Assembly (NCBI GenBank): GCA_003449515.1
Contig: DMHI01000252.1
Location: 1-9,350 of the forward strand
Source: Lysobacteraceae bacterium
Lineage (GTDB): Bacteria; Pseudomonadota; Gammaproteobacteria; Xanthomonadales; Xanthomonadaceae
Direction of reading: 5' to 3'
Length of the DNA stretch: 9,350 bases
Shown here: positions 6,221 to 9,350 of the stretch, piece by piece
How positions within the stretch are numbered: the first letter of the stretch is position 1
How the letters are laid out: every line of letters begins with the position of its first letter
Position numbers and translations under genes: made by a program
The notes under the pieces: generated by a model
Seen by the model: the letters and a program-made list of their open reading frames with translations, nothing else
The model's database searches: none
Told to the model about the DNA's origin: nothing

Positions 6221-9217
6221 ATGAAGCGCTCCACCGCCCTTGCCCTGACCTCGATCGCCATTGCCGTGAAGCTGGCGCTCGCCCCCGTCCATGCCCAGTC
6301 GCCGGCCACTGGCGCGGTGGTGCAGACGCAGCCGCGTGGCGCGGCGCAGGTGTGGGTCTACGCCTATCGGGCCGGTCAGCCGGCCGCCGGCGTCGAGGCC
6401 CGGCTGGGCGCGCGGGTGCTTGGCGTGACCTCGCCGCAGGGGGTGGTTGGCGGCTCGGTGACCACCGGCCCGCAGACCCTCGAGATCCGCGACGGCCAGC
6501 GCGTGGTGCCGATCGCGCTCGATCTTGCCGCTGGCGAGCAGGTCCAGATCGCCATCCAGTTCGTGCCGGGCCGCGCGCCGGCCTACACGCTGCAGAGCTC
6601 GGTGAAGGGCACGACCACGGTCGACCTCGCTGCGCAGGAAGCGGCTGCCGCGCAGGCCGCGCCGGTCGCTGCTGCCGAGCCCGGCGCCGCTGACGCCCCC
6701 CCGGCCACCCTCGACGCCATCGAAGTGCAGGGCGAGGCGGTTCGTGTCGACGATCAGGCCGCCTACCTCGACCTCGAGCGCATGTCGGTATCGGTCGACG
6801 ACACCCTGTCGATCGAACAGATCACCCGCGCCGGCGACACCGACGCCGCCGTGGCCCTGCGCCGCGTCACCGGCCTGACCCTGGTCAACGACCGCTTCAT
6901 CTATGTCCGTGGCCTCGGCGAGCGCTACTCGTCGGTGCTGCTCAACGGCGCGCAGATTCCGTCGCCCGACCCGACCCGGCGCGTCATTCCGCTCGACCTC
7001 TTCCCCACCGACGTGCTCGAGGGCGTGGTGGTGCAGAAGACCTACACGCCGGACATGCCCGGCGAATTCGGCGGTGGCACCATCCAACTGCGCACCAAGG
7101 GCATCCCGATGCAGCCCTTCTTCCGCGCCTCGGTGAGCATGGGCGGCGAGAGCGATACCACGTTCAAGGACGGCACCCGCTACGACGGCGGCAGCGACGA
7201 CTGGACCGGCCGCGACCGCAGCGCCCGCGCCCCTGATCCGACACTCGACGCCGTGCGTCGCCAGGGCGGCTTTTTCGCCGGCCGGAGTTTCGCCAACCCC
7301 GGCGGCTTCACGCCGGCCGAGATCGAGCAGGTGGGCGAGCGGGTGGCGGCCAATGGCCGCTACGACACCTTCCGTTCGGAGATCGGCCCCGACCTCGGCG
7401 CCGGCGTCTCGGCCGGTCAGCGCTTCGATGTCAGCGACGACGTGCGCGTGGGCCTGCTCGGCTCGCTGCGCTACTCGCAGAGCTGGAACACGCAGCAGGA
7501 GACGCGGCGCTACTTCCAGGCCAGCAATGCCGGCCTGACCCAGCGCGATGAGACCGAGCTCGAGGGCACCACCCGTTCGATCGATGTCTCGGCCTTCGTG
7601 GTGGGCGGCCTCGAGTTGGGCAGCGACCACCGCTTCACCTGGACGTCGATGCTGCTGCGCCAGACCGACGACGAGGCGCGCGAGGAGACCGGCATCGTCG
7701 ACACCCAGGAGTTGCAGCGTTATCGCCTGCGCTGGGTCGAGAACTCCCTGCGCAGCAACCAGATCGCCGGCCAGCACCGCATCCCGTTCTTCGAGGAAAT
7801 GGCCGATTTCGACTGGCAGTACACCGACGCCACCGCGCGCCGTTTCGAGCCCAACCTGCGCGAGTACCGCTTCAACTTCGACGACGCCGGCCGCCGCACG
7901 CTGTCGCTGTTCGGCGAAAGCAACCAGCAGTCCTGGTCGGATCTGATCGACGACAGCCGCTCGCTCGACCTCGGCTTCAAGGCGCCGTTCGCCTTCGACG
8001 ACGGTGCCATTTTCGGCAACCTCGACCTCAATGTGGGTCGCACGCTGCGCGATCGCGACAGCTACATCCGTCGTTACGGCTTTGGCTTCCGCTTCCGCGA
8101 TCCGGCCGAGCTCGATCGCGTCGTCGGTCTGCCGTCGCTGGGGCAGATCTTCGTGCCGCCGTTCATCGGCCCGGACGGCTTCGTGCTGCAGGAGACGACC
8201 TCGGCCACCGACAACTACTTCGCCGACCAGCGCCTCGACTACATCGGCCTCGGTATCGATGCCAGCTTCGATGACCGTTTCCGCGTCAATATCGGCGCCC
8301 GCAGCGAATCGAACGATCAGCGCGTGACCACCTTCTCGGTGCTGCAGGCGGGCCAAGTGACCGAGTCGCGCCTCGACGAGCGTGACCTGCTGCCGAGCTT
8401 CGGCGCCACATGGATGATCGACGACTCGCAGCAGTTGCGCTTCGGCTGGAGCCGGACGCTGTCGCGCCCGGATTTCCGCGAGCTCACCCCGGCGCCGTTC
8501 CTCGATCCGGTGCTCGACCTGCTGACGTTCGGCAATCCCGATCTGGTCACGGCCGAGATCATCAACTACGACCTGCGCTGGGAGTACTACTTCTCCACCG
8601 ACGAATCGCTGTCGGTGGCCCTGTTCCGCAAGCAGTTCGACCAGCCGATCGAGAAGCAGCTGCTGCCCGGTTCGGGAACCCTGCTGCTGACGTTGGCCAA
8701 CGCCGAGTCGGCCACCAACCAGGGCGTTGAGATCGACTACTTCTCGCGCCTCGGTTTCGCCAACGACTGGTTCGGCGGTTTCGATCTCTCGAACTGGTTC
8801 GTCGCCGCGAACTACGCGTGGATCGACTCCGAGATCCGCCTCGATCCCTCGCGCTCGGGCATCAACACCAACCTCAGTCGCCCGCTCGAAGGCCAGTCGC
8901 CTTACGTGGCCAACCTGCAGATCGGCTACAGCGACCCGGACGGCGTGCACGAGTTCGCGATGGCGTTCAACCAGAGCGGCGAGCGCATCGTGCAGGTGGG
9001 CGTCGACACCCAGCCCGACGTCTACGAGCAACCGGCTCCGCTGCTCGATCTGAACTGGCGCTGGCAGTTCGCCAGCGACTGGTCGAGCCGCGTGCGTCTG
9101 CGCAACCTGCTCGACCCCGCGATCGAGTTCCGTCAGGGACCGTTCAATGTGCGCGAGTTCAAGCGTGGCCGCGAGATTTCGATTTCGGTGGAGTGGTCGC
9201 CGAAGCGCGACGACTGA
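6221..9217 (+). CDS. TonB-dependent outer-membrane receptor with N-terminal extra domain
   Basis: A 998-residue outer-membrane transporter that would import a scarce ligand using TonB energy. Residues 1-25 are a signal peptide ending VHA-Q, with an unusual Lys17 in its core. Residues about 38-130 form a small predicted beta-rich domain (VWVYAYRAGQPAAGVEARLG), possibly of the carboxypeptidase-regulatory-like type. An Ala/Pro linker follows (137-163), then a TonB-box-like LDAIEVQG (164-171). The plug is at about 185-293, with VALRRVTGLTLVNDRFIYVR, ERYSSVLLNG, RRVIPLDLFPTDVLEGVVVQ and MPGEFGGGTIQLRTK. The rest is the beta-barrel, with many alternating aromatic strands. The last strand reads ISISVEW, followed by SPKRDD, rather than ending on the aromatic residue. 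The ribosome site is modest (GGA, 7 bp before the ATG). The ligand cannot be read from the sequence, but the upstream Pho box suggests a phosphorus compound. No partner enzyme lies in the window. Confidence 0.93.
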   Translation: MKRSTALALTSIAIAVKLALAPVHAQSPATGAVVQTQPRGAAQVWVYAYRAGQPAAGVEARLGARVLGVTSPQGVVGGSVTTGPQTLEIRDGQRVVPIALDLAAGEQVQIAIQFVPGRAPAYTLQSSVKGTTTVDLAAQEAAAAQAAPVAAAEPGAADAPPATLDAIEVQGEAVRVDDQAAYLDLERMSVSVDDTLSIEQITRAGDTDAAVALRRVTGLTLVNDRFIYVRGLGERYSSVLLNGAQIPSPDPTRRVIPLDLFPTDVLEGVVVQKTYTPDMPGEFGGGTIQLRTKGIPMQPFFRASVSMGGESDTTFKDGTRYDGGSDDWTGRDRSARAPDPTLDAVRRQGGFFAGRSFANPGGFTPAEIEQVGERVAANGRYDTFRSEIGPDLGAGVSAGQRFDVSDDVRVGLLGSLRYSQSWNTQQETRRYFQASNAGLTQRDETELEGTTRSIDVSAFVVGGLELGSDHRFTWTSMLLRQTDDEAREETGIVDTQELQRYRLRWVENSLRSNQIAGQHRIPFFEEMADFDWQYTDATARRFEPNLREYRFNFDDAGRRTLSLFGESNQQSWSDLIDDSRSLDLGFKAPFAFDDGAIFGNLDLNVGRTLRDRDSYIRRYGFGFRFRDPAELDRVVGLPSLGQIFVPPFIGPDGFVLQETTSATDNYFADQRLDYIGLGIDASFDDRFRVNIGARSESNDQRVTTFSVLQAGQVTESRLDERDLLPSFGATWMIDDSQQLRFGWSRTLSRPDFRELTPAPFLDPVLDLLTFGNPDLVTAEIINYDLRWEYYFSTDESLSVALFRKQFDQPIEKQLLPGSGTLLLTLANAESATNQGVEIDYFSRLGFANDWFGGFDLSNWFVAANYAWIDSEIRLDPSRSGINTNLSRPLEGQSPYVANLQIGYSDPDGVHEFAMAFNQSGERIVQVGVDTQPDVYEQPAPLLDLNWRWQFASDWSSRVRLRNLLDPAIEFRQGPFNVREFKRGREISISVEWSPKRDD

Positions 9218-9251
9218 AGCCGGGACGGGCAGGGCGGAAATCGGCAGGCAG

Positions 9252-9350
9252 GACGCGCTGGAGGAACTGCGGGTGCTGTCCGCGGCCCACGGCATCGGCC
9301 TTCCCAAGCTGGACGTGGGCAACCGCGCCGAACACCCGTTCCGGGTGATC
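9252..9350 (+). pseudogene. Possible start-less gene fragment resembling COG2958/HrgA-like C-terminus
   Basis: In one frame the final 99 bases read DALEELRVLSAAHGIGLPKL followed by DVGNRAEHPFRVI, open to the window edge. From memory this resembles the block LRxVSAAxGIGxIxLDxxNPAES near the C-terminus of COG2958/HrgA-like hypothetical proteins, some linked to restriction systems. The segment begins just 34 bp after the receptor stop, and no ATG exists in this frame between 9054 and the edge. That means the rest of the parent protein is missing, or the start is a rare codon. The match is by eye only and short. Coincidental coding-like composition in GC-rich DNA is possible. Confidence 0.3.

Noticed and set aside
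5713..6693. 326-codon plus-strand frame bridging the lipoprotein and receptor genes
   Set aside because: It crosses the hairpin and Pho-box region and overlaps two solid genes in another frame; Gly/Arg-rich with no domain.
5366..9322. 1318-codon open frame on the minus strand across the receptor and lipoprotein genes
   Set aside because: It lies opposite two well-supported plus-strand genes, has Arg/His/Ala/Val-rich mirror composition and no recognisable domain; typical of antisense frames in GC-rich DNA.
1..9350. CRISPR array, tRNA, rRNA, transposon or phage signatures
   Set aside because: No regularly spaced repeats, cloverleaf sequences, transposase motifs or terminal inverted repeats were seen when reading both strands.

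Overview
The window is GC-rich (roughly two thirds G+C by eye) with long uninterrupted genes and strong codon bias. The gene set points to a gammaproteobacterium, most likely of the Xanthomonadales/Lysobacterales type. It has RapA (typical of Gammaproteobacteria), a short-loop (CIO-type) cytochrome bd oxidase, a secreted M13-family protein and a large TonB-dependent receptor. The taxonomic placement is inference from gene content only.

Layout. Minus strand, positions 1-2230: the N-terminal end of rapA (running off the left edge), preceded by an M13 (neprilysin/PepO-like) protein with a signal peptide. The M13 stop and the rapA start share one base, so the two are probably one transcript. The M13 protein has lost the second zinc histidine, the third zinc glutamate and the substrate-binding NAxY segment, so it looks like an intact pseudoenzyme. 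A 183-bp divergent intergenic region (2231-2413) carries two separate palindromes, one near each gene start.

Plus strand, positions 2414-5469: a GbsR/MarR-type regulator, cydA and cydB form a tight operon (8-bp overlap, then a 1-bp gap). An 18-bp palindrome just upstream of the regulator is the obvious candidate for an autoregulatory operator controlling the quinol oxidase. It is followed, 49 bp on, by a PCu(A)C-domain lipoprotein (5519-6097) with an added histidine-rich tail. This is a copper-binding protein beside an oxidase that uses no copper.

Positions 6098-6220 hold a GC-rich hairpin and then a close match to a PhoB box (two CTGnCAT repeats with 11-bp period) with a -10-like element at the expected distance. 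This precedes a 998-residue TonB-dependent receptor (6221-9217), suggesting the receptor is induced by phosphate starvation. The last ~100 bases read as an in-frame fragment with no visible start codon that resembles, from memory, the C-terminal part of COG2958/HrgA-like proteins; it may be a gene remnant.

No CRISPR array, tRNA, rRNA, insertion sequence or phage gene was seen, and no stretch over 300 bases lacks a gene. I see no clearly new multi-gene system. The most notable points are the dead M13 protein coupled to rapA, the self-contained regulator-operator-oxidase unit, and the Pho-box-driven receptor.
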